Shown in pieces: positions 33,418 through 45,068 of a stretch of DNA of 64,000 nucleotides; the stretch's first letter is position 1; the number at the start of each line of letters is the position of its first letter. A program made the position numbers and the translations under genes. The notes under the pieces are model-generated. The model was not told where the DNA came from. It did not search any database and saw only the letters and a program-made list of their open reading frames with translations. Source of the stretch: Zychaea mexicana (lineage: Eukaryota; Mucoromycota; Mucoromycetes; Mucorales; Lichtheimiaceae); NCBI RefSeq assembly GCF_025766255.1, contig NW_026516810.1:1-64000 (forward strand), written 5' to 3'.

Positions 33418-34502
33418 ATGGCTGACATTGCAAAACAACCTGCCGTGGCTGCTGCTACTGGTGCCGTCGCTACTGACGCTGCAAACACGGTGACAAATAC
33501 GCCTGCTGCTCCTGCTGCTGCGCCCAACAGTAGCTCCAACAGCAACAGCAACAACAACGACACCACAACACGTAAGATAAGGGATAGCAAACGATGGAGA
33601 ACACATGAAATGCTCACACACAGCCCCTTGGGATATAAGCTAAGGATACCAAGGAACAACCTCAAGTAGTTCCTCAAACCTTTCCACCCTTGCCACTCGT
33701 TACTCCTCAGACCGTGCGCAAGTTTGATGACGGTAAAATAAAAAAAGCACTGTTTTTATATTTATCTAAGAAATGCTTGGCTTTTTTTCACAAGAGAGAG
33801 GGGGAGTTTGACACACACATTTTTTTTTTATATTTGGAAAAAAACATAGACCCAACGTTGTACATCAAGGGATGGATTCTGTCACTGCTATACTGGGAAA
33901 AGCCATACCGTAGCGGCGCGTTTTTCAGTGTCCTGATGAGCGTCTTGGTCCTCACGCAATACTATTCGCTGTTGCAACTCACAGCAGCCTTCTTCACGAT
34001 TGTCACGGGCCTCAACTGGGTCTATGTCAACACGCACAAGCAAGGGCAGCGTGTATTTGGCGGCAAGCCAAGCGAGTCGTTGAGCAACCCACACCAGGCC
34101 CGTCTGACGTCCAAGGACACGTATATCCCCAAGCAAAAAGTACTGCGCACCGGCGAGCTAACGGTCGATGTTGTCGAGGCGGTTGTACAGGAACTGACAA
34201 AACTGGTGCTCATTCAAGATTCCATGCGATCGGCCTGGGCTGTCGGTATCGCCTACTCGGTGTGGACCTTGGCCACCTACATCTCTACCAAATACCTGGT
34301 CGGCCTTTTCATTGTCGGTGCCTTTTCGCTCCCCAAGCTCTATCAACAGAACCAGCAGGTCATTGACAAGCAGGTTGCGCATTATACCCATCATGGCAAG
34401 CAGTTGTTCAAGCAGTACTCGTCTCAGGCGTCGGTCAAGGCCAAGGAAATCTATGGTCAGGCGATGGCGACGGTCACCAAAAAGTCAAAGAAGGCGGAAT
34501 AA
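33418..34502 (+). CDS. Reticulon-domain ER membrane-shaping protein
   Basis: Three exons, 33418-33571, 33640-33732 and 33850-34502; 299 residues. The N-terminal ~80 residues are an Ala/Asn/Ser/Pro-rich cytosolic tail. The reticulon homology domain starts near residue 84 (DPTLYIKGWILSLLYWEKPYR), has a first long hydrophobic hairpin (FSVLMSVLVLTQYYSLLQL and onward), a ~65-residue hydrophilic loop containing RTGELTVDVVEAVVQELTKL, and a second hairpin (SVWTLATYISTKYLVGLFIV). The C terminus is Lys-rich. Reticulons wedge into the cytosolic leaflet and stabilise ER tubule curvature. Length and layout match fungal Rtn1-type proteins. Exon 2 uses an ATAAG acceptor to stay in frame. The gene is 300 bases downstream of tRNase Z on the same strand, with no sign of co-expression. 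Confidence 0.85.
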
Positions 34503-34713
34503 AGTTTTCTTTTCTTAGTGCTGGGGTTTGTTTTCCTCCTCCCCCCCTTCTTCTCTTGTATAGTGGCCCCCACCCTTCCTATTGAAAACTAAAAATTGTA
34601 TAAAAAAAAGCCATTTATCTTCTGTGGTCTCGGATTATTTTCTTTCTTCCCTTTGTCAACTTTACAGCGCACATATCCTTGAGGAAATCGAAGAATAAAA
34701 AAAGCCAACACAA

Positions 34714-35370
34714 ATGCCATTCAAAAGTAAAAGAAACAAAGCATAAGTCTCAAAGTGATGATAGACCGGGATTCACAATGATGATTGTGTATGGTAGTTG
34801 CAAATCACGGTGGTCGCTACCTCTATGTCGACCCAAACAACGAACTCAAGGCAGATAACAATTACGACTTGTCACGGACGCCAGACAATTTGGCAGCCAA
34901 GGGAGACACGTTTGACGTCGACGAGAACAACCGCATCGTTGTCAACAACGAGCCAGTGACATTAACCGAAAAGGTCACTGGCAAAGAGCGGCCTACAAAG
35001 TTTGATTTGATGTTGGAGCAACTGAATCCTGAGGAGGTAAAAGCCAAAAGCTTCGGGGAATGAAAAACGACACAATGACTTAGTGAAATGTGTATAGTAC
35101 GTCATTCGTACAGCCGACAGACGCAAGAATCATCGTTACGTGTTTTCGGGGTTGGACAAGTTACGGGTCCAGGATGAACCAAATGCTATGGCCATGTTTT
35201 CTGTTGTGCAAGAGGAGGGACATGCAAATCATTCGACACCACAAAGCAATAAGCAGCAACAGCAACAACATCAGCAGGACTCCCAGCACCCGCACCAGGA
35301 ATGCCAGCAACAGGATCCTTCTGCACCTCAACAATTTCAACAAGTACCCCATATGCCTCACTTGTTCTAA
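34714..35370 (+). CDS. Small unknown protein with Gln-rich tail and a 13-base first exon
   Basis: Exons 34714-34726, 34798-35036 and 35098-35370 give 174 residues. The first exon encodes only MPFK plus one base; splicing gives MPFKIANHGGRYLYVDPNNE. The globular part (about 1-125) contains DNLAAKGDTFDVDENNRIVV, FDLMLEQLNPEEYVIRTADR and YVFSGLDKLRVQDEPNAMAM, with beta-strand-like alternation. The last ~45 residues are Gln/His-rich. No family was recognised; the compact beta-rich core could be a small trefoil or lectin-like fold, but that is speculation. All three junctions keep the frame with canonical GT-AG, which supports a real gene. Confidence 0.6.
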
Positions 35371-35615
35371 TAAGCTGATATACACACACTTTCTCTTTGA
35401 CTATCCGTCTCACTACCTCTTTATAGCACCCCACTCTCTAGTGCGCCCTTTTTTTTTTTTTATCAAAAAGCATTTTATGATAAACAAGTACACTTGTCTA
35501 AACGTATATATATATAAAGGATTCTTGAAAACATACAAAAGGTGTTTTGAGTATTAAAAGAATTCCTTTTTCCTACCTGCGTACCACCACCACCACTACC
35601 AATAGCACTACCCAA

Positions 35616-35929
35616 ATGTCTAGCGATCACCATGCTTTTGTTGATGATGAGGATCCATATTTTCCACCTGTACCTTCTCCTGTAGCTGGCCCTACTACTA
35701 CTACTACAGATGATGGAGGAGAAGGAGGAGGATCTGACCAAGAGGAAGATTATCCACGGCGCCATCGCTATACGCCAGACCAACTCAGCATGTTGGAAGC
35801 ATCGTTTGCACAAAGCTGTAGACCATCCAGGGAAGAGAAGCGTCGCTTAGCAGAAAGATTAAATGTTCAAGTAAACAAGATCCAGATATGGTTTCAGAAC
35901 CGTCGAGCTCAATGTAAACGTCGCAACAG

Positions 35930-35960
<31 letters not shown>

Positions 35961-36155
35961 GATGACAATAGCAATGATGAAGATGAAGATGATCCCTCTC
36001 CTCCCCCGCAACAGTTGTCCGTTGTAGGAACAGAGGATGATGATCCACCGGTTGCTCCTCAAGGAATGCAAGCAGCCCAAATTCGTAGACGCAGACCCGC
36101 TTCTGACATCTTGACTCACGAAATGGAACCTCCGCCGCACGATCCTTGTACGTAG
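35616..36155 (+). CDS. Homeodomain transcription factor
   Basis: 179 residues, single exon as modelled. The homeodomain lies at about residues 48-105: RRHRYTPDQLSMLEASFAQS, then EEKRRLAERLNVQVNKIQIW and FQNRRAQCKRR. WFQNRR, the helix 3 core, is intact, with Gln-Asn-Arg-Arg at recognition positions and 60-residue spacing (a typical, not TALE, homeodomain). It is flanked by an acidic/Gly-rich N terminus and a Gln run with an acidic/Pro tail. A nuclear DNA-binding regulator is inferred. The stop TAG overlaps GTAGTAAGTAG, which could be a splice donor, so a further exon cannot be excluded. Confidence 0.8.
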
Positions 36156-36743
36156 TAAGTAGACTCCAAAAAAATAATGACTTTTTGTCCACCTCCTATA
36201 AAAGTTTAGTAAAAGCATGAAAACTAATAGGTATATGCGTTTTCCGGCGCTTGTTCTGTACCCCCGTGTATTCACAACGATAATCTCGGCAACAGAACAT
36301 GATCGAAATAATAACAATAACAATGAGTGGAGCAAGAATGTATTGACTAGCAGTAGTAGTATTATTAGTAGTACTGTAGTAGCGATAATAACACATTGTT
36401 ACATACTCAATCACGTAAGAAATTGACTGATCCTGGTATATTTTTTATGTGTTCAAAAAGGAAAGAGTGTGCGAGATGGTGATAAAAAAAGAGATTATAA
36501 ATATAGGGTGGATGTTCTCTAATGATGTATGAAAATCTAAGAATAGTGTCACTGATGATACATGATGCGTCTCGTCTAGAAACTATCTTTTTCTTCTTCT
36601 AGGCCTGACCAAGCAACTCTTGTGGGGATGAAGCAATATGACTGACAACTACTCTTAATGAAAATGTTGTTAAATTCTTGGTCATTTTCATATAAAAAAC
36701 GAAACAAAAGTGCTATATATACAATAAAAAACGCGCCTGTCTT
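36156..36743. other. Intergenic, convergent gene ends
   Basis: AT-rich 3' ends of the homeodomain and acyltransferase genes. Short trinucleotide runs (AGT near 36350-36375). No gene. Confidence 0.5.
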
Positions 36744-38863
36744 TTACTTGCCTCGATGAATAAAGCTTTTCTTTTTCGTCAAGTCTGGCTTACGGTTCTC
36801 GTCTTGTTGCTCGTCATCCTTTCCCTTGACCTTTGGGAAGAATATATCCTGATGTTCATGCACAAATGACGTAATGTCTCTTGATAAATCATTGCGCATG
36901 ACCCGCAGGATTTGGCCCACTTCAGGATTACGCACAGCCAAAAACAATGGCTTGATAGACCTAACCACGACGAACGATCAATCAATCATTAGAACAAGTG
37001 GTTCAGTTGATGCTATAACTTACTTGTAAATGTCAATCCCACGATCACCCAATCGCATCAAAATATAATGCAAGATAGGCTGCACGGCCCATGCCATGCA
37101 CGCACGCATCATTTTGGTTTTCATCGTCAGTTCGGGCTTCCCTTTGATGAGATAGCCAAAGTAGAGTAGGGCGTAGAACCCATACAGCAAAGGGGCAGCG
37201 ATGCCTGCGACAATGATTTTCCATGTGGCCAAGACATCCTTGCCTGCGATTTTAACCATGGATCCCGCCAGTGCCTCTACAAAACAAATCATCCTGCCAT
37301 TATTACCACTAAAAGTGGGCATATTAGCTTATACACAGACACAGATCCGGCTCTCACCTTTTTGTTTCCGCTTGCTGATAGTGTTCGTGGCCCAAATGAG
37401 TGGCAGGTTGGAGATCAGTCTAGTGAACAACAGAATCGGGGAGGGGAATTGATTTTTAGTACGCCCAATGAGGTGACACATTACAAGTCCCAAGGATCTC
37501 TTACGCTGGAGCACCAAGGCCAGCCAAGACAAAGAGCTTTAGCAATCGTCGCATCAACAACAACGAAGCGCGCACGGGGGTGATATTCAACTTGTCCACC
37601 TGATGATCGCGAATACCCAAGAACGACAACGTGTCGTTATACAACTTGACCTTCCGCGTCAATGCCAACAGCCGAGGATCCTCCTTATTGAGCCGTGTCC
37701 AACCACCGACAAAATTACGATTCAATTCGACCACCTGTTGCAACGACGTCAACTTCTTTGTATTATACAACCGACGCGCAGCCTGAATCACCATTAACGT
37801 ATCATAATCCGGTGCATTCGTCGTGACCGTCTTGAACGCCTCGTCGCTTTCATCCAACAACTGTGTGATTGCATCCCGTCTCTCTTTCCCACCACGTTTA
37901 AACTGTTCCACCAATGTTGGATGCACGGTCAAGGGCAGGCCAAACGAGACCACGGCGCGTGAACGGAACCTGTCAGGATGGAAATAATTCAATCCAACAG
38001 GCACGATTTTGAGTTTCTGGATCAGGTCTGGGTTTTCTGCCATGGCGCCCAATGCCATGACCGCAAAGCCGGCCTTGAGCGGTAACATTTCGGGTCGGTC
38101 GTGGCTGCCGCCTTCGGGAAACACCGTGATACATTCGTTTCTGTTCAGGTATGAATGGACCTCGTCGTAGACCGGCGTTTGATCCACATGCGGTGCTATT
38201 TTGAAACCGTCAAATTCGGTTATTGTGGAGATATTGGGGATGGCGTGCGTGATCTCGATTGACGTGTCGGATGTCACGCGTGCCACATGGCCCTTGTGGT
38301 TGTGGCCAAAGATAATAAAGTCGCGTGCTCCCAATTCTTTGCTGAAGCGTGTGTTGTGGCCAGTGATATGGAATGGGTCGTTTGTTGGATCATACGTGAT
38401 TCTGCCAGTGCCTAAATGGACTATGTCCTGAGGCCGTACTACTGGAACTGATATAATCGGTAATTCCCGAAATTAAGTTGTGTCCAAGTCCTCTCTGCCT
38501 TGTTGTCTTTTTGCCGCCTCCCCCCTTTCCCTTCCCCTGCCTCCTTTTTTCTTCTCGCCCAGCACAACAAGAACGGACAGACGTACTGGCACTCAGGAAT
38601 TTGCCGACATGGCCGATCAGAGGTCGGTTATACGAAACGGAAGCCATAAGCACATAAGAATGTCGAGGATTCCGGCTAAGCAAGGTGACGCCGTCAATAA
38701 ACTGATTGGCATGAGGGCCGACAATGAAAATGCATGGATCGTCGGTCGGAACAAGGTGTGCACCGGTCGTTTGAATTTCTCGAAAAAATAAATGCGAGAC
38801 GACACGGAAGCCGAGTCGGAAAGCAGTGTAAATGAGTGGAGGCGGTGGTGCGTAATCGGCCAT
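36744..38863 (-). CDS. Glycerol-3-phosphate acyltransferase-like protein (SCT1/GPT2-type PlsC domain)
   Basis: Five exons: 38863-38587, 38447-37505, 37419-37358, 37276-37024, 36960-36744; 583 residues. The acyltransferase block includes GPHANQFIDG (51-58, equivalent to the catalytic PHANQFVD of fungal GPATs), VVRPQDIVHLGTG and VFPEGGSHDRPEMLPLKAG, the phosphate/glycerol-binding motif. The C-terminal part has hydrophobic helices (IIVAGIAAPLLYGFYALLYF among them) and a Lys-rich tail. GPATs acylate glycerol-3-phosphate (and dihydroxyacetone phosphate in yeast), the first step of phospholipid and triacylglycerol synthesis, in the ER membrane. The protein is shorter than yeast Sct1/Gpt2 (about 740-760), mainly at the C terminus. 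Intron 1 uses a GTACGT donor. Substrate choice is inferred. Confidence 0.8.
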
Positions 38864-39734
38864 TTTTTTTCTTTCTTTCTTATTTAAATAAAAAAGATCT
38901 TGTGGGTTGTGGGTGCAAGAGACAAACTAGGAGGAAGGAAGGAAAGGAGGTGTGGGGGAAGAACGGTATGGTCTCTGTGTGTGTTCGTGTGGAGAAGAAG
39001 TGGGGGAAATAGAAGAAGGAAAGGCAAGGAACGGGAGAGAGGAGGTGGGGAGTGGGGGTGGGGGTTGTATAGAAGAACGGATATGTAGAAGGTTTAGAGT
39101 AAGAGTGAGAGAAAAAAATAGAATTAGGCAATAACGTGGAGGTTGGGTGTGCCTTCGTTGAATGCTACACAGGTCACAGAGGCACCTTTTCTCCAAATGA
39201 CACGTGAATCACGAATATTCCACATCACAAAGTTGACAATCGTGGCGGGTGTCTTTTATTTTCTCACGTTGTCATTAAAGCAACAATGGCTATATCTACA
39301 TCTACTACATTTATGATTGCCGTTGTTGGATTTGGTACTTTTTGTATAGACATGACCTTCGCTTGATGAAAATTCAACCATGTCGAAGCAGTATTATCAC
39401 AGCGATAGAGCCGAAAAAAGAAGTCCATCTACTCGAACCAAATGTACCTGGCAAACCTGTGACACTATAAAGCCTCGTCGATCAAAGAATCTGAAAGATC
39501 AATGCATATCACGGTGCATACTACGCCAAAGTATGCTTGGTGGCGTTGCCCTTTTTTTGTGTGTATCATCATTACATACTACTCATTTATATTATCATAA
39601 AAGAGTTCTGTTGTGCAGCAACGCACAACTACATACTATACCAGGTGTGCTTTATTTTCGACGGAATGGCAATAAGAGATGAAACAGATCTGTTCGCGCA
39701 AAATATTCCATAACGAATCGACAAACGATTTATC
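38864..39734. other. Intergenic, G-rich stretch
   Basis: A strongly G/A-rich stretch on the plus strand (38930-39110), purine-rich upstream of the acyltransferase gene, may be part of its promoter. No gene supported. Confidence 0.4.
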
Positions 39735-40895
39735 AGAAGGGAAGGACTGTCTATTAGTGAGTTAAAATCAAATTCAACTTTCAATCATACTACGAGCTAT
39801 TTTGTAACTTCTAAACATCATATCATCATTCAAATAGTCTGGACGAATTGGATGTATATATGGAAACCGATAACAGAAAACAAAGCATGCGTAAAGGATG
39901 GTAAGCGATGTTTATTTTTTCTTTTACAAAGTGTATCATATACGAATCTTTAAGAAGAAGAAAAAGTTAATGCGGACAAATAGAATAAGATGGAAGCTGC
40001 AATGGAGAACGACTGGCAAAGGTACGTTTAAATAATACTAAAGGGAAGTTTATCTTCAGTATGATAGGCGAAAGATTAGAATGCAGATACGAACTTACGA
40101 CAACCTTTTTAAGGATAGACGTAGACGTATCCAACATGGTTCCTGGTCCATATATGTATCAGGGTTCATCGCTTGAGCGATCCAGAGCGACAACAGCCGC
40201 ATATTTAAAGTTCTTTTTCTTACAGTTCTATTGTAGATAATCCCTCCCATCGTCCATTGCAAAGTACGCATAGTTCTTTTAGCTCTTTATCAATAAACAT
40301 ATAGTATAACAAATACAATATCAAATCCTCCTATCCAACGGGAAGGTATCTCAGTCTTTGTGCTCTATTGTTTACACAGATACACATCATATCGCCAAGC
40401 GAGAGCTTTTTCGACGCGCTATAATCAAAGCAGTCTTTCGCTTTACTTACGGCAGTTGCTATTCTCCGCAGTAATAACACCTAATTTACTGTGAAAATTC
40501 ATAAACCACGTTGCACATGTAGACTTGGCCTTATCGCAGGCTTCAACACAATCTTGCATATTCAGTCAATTATGGGTTTTTTGTGAATATATCTGCAAAC
40601 ATAACACGTGAACTGACAACGTCAAATCTTGTTTTTTACTCAACGTTACTGTTGCTATTGCAACCCACTGAGTAAACGCACTGGCCAAGAAATTTTGACA
40701 TGGTGCAGTGTGTGGAAGAGATAAGTGGAGATGCGCATGTGAAACATTCCACACATGAATATAGGCAATAGGCATACAGGAGGGATGCACGCGCTATAGT
40801 GATGTGGATCATTGTTGCCATAGCACTTTGACTGCTTCTTTACCTCTTCACTTCTTCAAGTCAAAGAAACATAAAGTTGCTGATGCCCAGCAAAG
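39735..40895 (+). repeat. Dispersed repeat copy C (part of L, then M and R)
   Basis: 39735-39925 matches the end of module L (25400-25490), 39925-40285 matches M, and 40290-40895 matches R of copy A out to 11060. Differences are more numerous than between A and B, so it is an older copy. Landmarks include ATGGAAGCTGCAATGGAGAA and ATCCAACGGGAAGG. Confidence 0.8.
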
Positions 40896-40897
40896 AA

Positions 40898-41505
40898 TGA
40901 TCACTATCAATAAACCATTGAAAGAATTACATTTAAACAAATTATTTATAAAGTTTTATACCCTTGTGAATTCTGCAAAGACAAAAAGCAAAGATTCTTT
41001 ATAGAGAATTCATAATTTTTCTTCTTTAAAAAATTAATTAGAAGAAGTACTGCATAAGTCCTAGACTTACACATTTACAGTATAGAGTAAGTTATACTGT
41101 AACTTAATATCCTCATTACTATTCTAGAGGGGGTTTTATTTAATAAATGCTTAAAATTTTTGTGTCACAAAAGTTTATTTTTAAATAATAATTACAGTAT
41201 TATTTTTTATAAAATTATAATTAAATGTTTTTTTATTTGTTATTTTTTTTAAATTTAAAAAATTAAAATTCAAATCTTAAATGTTTCATCTTAAATTAAT
41301 AAATACTTTTTTCAAAATTATTATTTATAAAAAGATAAAACATTATCATATATTATATATATAAAATAATATATTAAGAATATATAAAAAAATGAAATAA
41401 CATTTTCTATCTTTTATTTAAAATATAATACATTAAGTGATATATCAATTAATACTTTAATCTATAATTAAAGCTTAGGCATCAGCACCTAGTAGTGGGA
41501 TTTTA
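40898..41505. repeat. AT-rich insert (about 610 bp) in copy C
   Basis: At this place copy A has only GCCCAGCGCCCAGC followed by GGGATTTGAATT. Copy C has a ~20 percent GC segment between GCCCAGC and GGGATTTTAATT. There are no ORFs of note and no inverted ends were recognised. Confidence 0.6.
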
Positions 41506-41534
41506 ATTTTTATACTTAGCTTTCAAAGAAATTG

Positions 41535-41586
41535 GCGACTTTTTCTTTTTCCCCTTTTCTCTTTCTTCACCAGTGTTACTTATTAT
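41535..41586 (+). repeat. Copy of the sequence upstream of the membrane-protein pseudogene
   Basis: GGCGACTTTTTCTTTTTCCC continues to match 11100-11150, showing that the duplicated unit at copy C once reached the promoter of that gene. Confidence 0.8.
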
Positions 41587-41588
41587 TA

Positions 41589-42449
41589 GGGGTCGCAATC
41601 TGACCCACAGGTCAAAACCAACCCGCGGGTTGAGGACGGGTCAACGGGTCGGGTTGATGCTTTTCTGACCCATGGGTCGACCCGTCCAACCCTTGACCTA
41701 ACCCGTTGACCCGTCGTGACCCGTGTATACATATAATATGTATGAGGTACTTATATTTAAGTAGTCAATCTTCTTGTTGGGAAACATCATTAGTTGTCAA
41801 TATGTCTGCTATAGAACTATAGCATAAAACGTACTTAATTCTTTTTATTGTGGGATTATACTTTATATTCAACAGTATGGGATAAGTAAGCTACAGTATA
41901 AGCAATATATATGATAGGAGTAAGGAAGTAGCAATAGTGCAATGAGAATATACCATAGAGGGTGGCAGTAAGAGACGTGATTTAACAAAAGACAGAAAAG
42001 TTGAGAAAAGAAAATCGAAGGAAGAAGAAAGAAGTGAAAGAAAAGGGAAAAGGGAAAAGGATAAGGGGCATATAGGGAAGTCGATTTTCAACCACACTTT
42101 AAATATTATGCTTTCTTTAAAGCATGTGAGCCCAAGCGATTTCTTTTGTGATGGCACAGAACCCTTTACCTTTAAGAATAATCACTCAAAACTTAGATGT
42201 TGCTAGCACTGCTAGGAATTTGCGTGCCATCATCTTAGAGAGCTATATATATATGGAGTTTTGCACTTCCAGCGCTCAAGTTCAGGCTGATCGACACTTC
42301 CTTCATCACTACATTGAAATCAGTCTTGACCCGTCAACCCGAGTTTTGACCCGTCGGGTTGAACGGGTCGGGTCGGGTCAGTGTTTTCTTGACCCACGGG
42401 TCAACAGGTCAGACCCTTGACCCGACCCGACCCGTCCAATTGCGACCCC
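41589..42449. mobile_element. TIR element, 861 bp, with GACCCG-rich subterminal repeats and TA flanks
   Basis: Ends are GGGGTCGCAAT at the left and its complement ATTGCGACCCC at the right, 11 perfect bases, each flanked by TA. Arrays of GACCCG/CGGGTC motifs lie within about 130 bases of both ends and can pair with each other. The centre (about 41720-42320) is AT-rich with a GA run and no transposase. TA flanks suggest a Tc1-like duplication, while GGGGTCGCAA resembles some hAT ends, so superfamily is open. Non-autonomous. Confidence 0.75.
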
Positions 42450-43223
42450 TAGGCGGGCTGTACTAGGAACGCAAGATTTAATGCAGCTGGTAGCAGACAT
42501 TTTCGCTAAATTTGAAATCTGCATGCGAAAGACGTTGCAAACAGGTTTGTGGCGAAAAATGGGGGGTGGCCTTTTTCAAGCAAAAGCAAAACACATTTTG
42601 GCTAGGAAGATTGCACACTGAGGCCGATAAAACAGTTTGTTCACCAGATGCAGAACAAATACCAACGTAAGAAAGAGATGATCTCTGTCGCGCCATTATT
42701 GTATCTTAAATGTATGCTTTGCCTCACAGTAGTAATGCTTATACTTTGACGTTTGAATCGGGCCCGAGTCTAGGAACCCTCTATTTTCTCGTGCTTACGT
42801 TGAAGTGATCGTGTTGATCTAAGTCCATAAGCCTCTCGCTCTAATACCAAACTGGAGGACTACCTAGATTTTTGTATGATCAAAAAGCAACATATCTACA
42901 GTAACTATAATCGCTTGTCACCTCGGTCGACTGATAATTATTCGTTTTTTTGCTCACCTTGCTTCCAAACATGAAGCAATCCGCAAAGTCCATATCAGAT
43001 GTAAGATTTTATCACGTGCGTTGTCAAGTAGCTCCCAACGTTATTTGTATAAACAAAGGTGCTGTTACTGGTACTCTTTCGAAGCAACGTGTGCGACACT
43101 GTTGCCGTTGATATGTCACATGGTACACAAAGCTTAAGCGTTTCGTCCCTTAAAATAAAAAAAAACGCCAAAATCTATGTTTTTCTCCCCTTCTCTCAAC
43201 AAAAGCACAAGCTACAAAAAGAT
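42450..43223. other. Unassigned region upstream of the HET-domain gene
   Basis: Short frames here show no domain. The stretch 43143-43205 (A-rich then CT-rich) could be the promoter of the HET gene. Confidence 0.4.
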
Positions 43224-45068
43224 ATGTATGTCACGTACGACAGCTCACAGTTCACGATCGAGTTTACAGACCGTAGCCCTAGGGGTCCACATCGCCGGCC
43301 TCCAAAACGCGTACCGAGTTCCATACCGACACCGCCATTCAAACCAACCTACCTAGTCCGCATATCCGACATGAAGCGAGTGCTGGCAACAAATGTCAAT
43401 GAGGGCTACTGTGCATTATCGTACTCGTGGAATTGGTCGGGTGACATAATTAAACACGAAAAAAATGACGATGAAGAACCAGAATACAGTCGGGAGGATC
43501 ACGGCCAACACACTATGATTTACCAAGAGGAAACAAAACTAAACGTCACAATAACATCATCCGAGAGATCAAGGCGAAAAAGACAAAAAAAGATGATGCG
43601 GATACGATTTACGACACAACAAAAGCTCGCCAAATTCGAACGCCTTATTCAACACATCTGCAAGGATTTCAACATTCGCTATATCTGGTTTGACCAGACG
43701 TGCATTGACCAATCAGATCACGACCAAAGAAAGCAAGAGATCCAGCGCATGCATAAGATTTACAAGAACGCCTATTGTACACTCGTCTTACTACCCGAAT
43801 TTCAAGTACAGCCTTGCATACCATGGCACGGCGGATCCAAACATGTATCCAACATGAACACGATTCTCGATTTTGAATGGTGTAAACGTGCATGGACGTT
43901 GGAAGAAGCATACATGGCATCCCGTCTCGTGTTTGTCGGCCGTAATGTACACATGTGGTCGCCCACAAAAGACGAACGTGCCATGCAACTTCCAACGCCT
44001 TCCGATAAGTTTCTTTATAATATCTGCACAACCCAAGCTATCCAATGGAATGCCAGTTCGGTGTTGTGGCATGCACGGAGACGCACGAGCAGTAAGGCGC
44101 ACGATCGCGTTTTTGCACTGGCTAATATGTTTCCAGACATTATCCACCGTGTCGATTTTAGCTATAAGCAGCCGCTTGACGAGGCAATGGTACAATTCTA
44201 TGGGACGCTTGCTCAGCATGACTTGTCAATATTATGCTTTGGTAGTCCTCTTACTGTTTCAAAACAACGCCCCAAAGACAATCACATCACTGCCGGAATG
44301 ATTGTACGGCAGAAAGAAGAAGATCGACTACCCACTTGGACGGGTATACGAGGAATGCATATTATCCAAAGCGTGTCCGATCATGGGTTTATGACCACAA
44401 AGTTTGAGGCAGCACGACGTACGACAGTGTCCGGACGACAACTATGTATCTCTTGCCAGTCCATCAGTATTCGACTATCACCCCTCACCACAAATTCAAA
44501 ACCAAGTAGTTACGAGTTCCAAGGACCGACATGGTGGAATAGGAACGGATTAGAGTTTGATCATGAGCTTCCAACAAGCGTTAGTCCTGCTGTTGTCGTT
44601 ACCAGTGGTGCTAATGACTACAAAAGAGCAATGATGTTTATCTCGGACGGCGTGGATGACCAACTCAAGATGTACGCTGAAGAATATGCCTTGGATGCTA
44701 CTCACTGGTTGCCTATGACGACCAGCAAAGATGGACTTTGGACGAATGCATTGCCAGACGATGACAAGAAAAAAGCCGATGGCGGGACAAAAGCGACAAA
44801 CCACTATTGTGCCGGATGCTTGTCGCTTATTATCAGCCATCATACCCCAATTGAACAACAGCAAGAGCAGCACATATTCACTGAATATGCGATCCTTTCC
44901 GAAATTGCTTTTAGCACGTTGAATGATGAAGTCAAGGCTATGCCTGTAGTTGGGCGACGCAAGGCGGATGGGATTTACGAAGCTATTGGTCTGTGCTTTT
45001 TGGATATCTTGGTTCTAGAGCATCTCGATCCAGGCGTTGAAACAACACGCGAGTTCATCATTGAATGA
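43224..45068 (+). CDS. HET-domain (heterokaryon incompatibility) protein
   Basis: Intronless, 614 residues from ATG 43224; an in-frame ATG at 43113 would add 37. The HET domain shows GYCALSYSW (61-69), IRYIWFDQTCIDQ (151-163), then YKNAYCTLVLL and the conserved KRAWTLEEAYMA (221-231) and DRVFALANMFP. The order and spacing match PF06985. A Lys/Arg-rich insert sits between the first two blocks. In ascomycetes HET domains, related to TIR folds, trigger cell death on non-self fusion; here no partner domain (NACHT, WD40) is present, so the role is unproven. The lower half is a low-similarity C-terminal region. Start chosen at 43224 because 43143-43205 looks like an A-rich/CT-rich leader. Repeats lie directly upstream. 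Confidence 0.8.
   Translation: MYVTYDSSQFTIEFTDRSPRGPHRRPPKRVPSSIPTPPFKPTYLVRISDMKRVLATNVNEGYCALSYSWNWSGDIIKHEKNDDEEPEYSREDHGQHTMIYQEETKLNVTITSSERSRRKRQKKMMRIRFTTQQKLAKFERLIQHICKDFNIRYIWFDQTCIDQSDHDQRKQEIQRMHKIYKNAYCTLVLLPEFQVQPCIPWHGGSKHVSNMNTILDFEWCKRAWTLEEAYMASRLVFVGRNVHMWSPTKDERAMQLPTPSDKFLYNICTTQAIQWNASSVLWHARRRTSSKAHDRVFALANMFPDIIHRVDFSYKQPLDEAMVQFYGTLAQHDLSILCFGSPLTVSKQRPKDNHITAGMIVRQKEEDRLPTWTGIRGMHIIQSVSDHGFMTTKFEAARRTTVSGRQLCISCQSISIRLSPLTTNSKPSSYEFQGPTWWNRNGLEFDHELPTSVSPAVVVTSGANDYKRAMMFISDGVDDQLKMYAEEYALDATHWLPMTTSKDGLWTNALPDDDKKKADGGTKATNHYCAGCLSLIISHHTPIEQQQEQHIFTEYAILSEIAFSTLNDEVKAMPVVGRRKADGIYEAIGLCFLDILVLEHLDPGVETTREFIIE

Noticed and set aside
33271..33669. Longer upstream frame in front of the reticulon start
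   Set aside because: Composed of Lys/Leu/Phe from simple repeats; the ATG at 33418 has a proper leader.
36196..36414. Small minus-strand gene after the homeodomain gene
   Set aside because: Trinucleotide repeats give Thr/Ile-rich text only.
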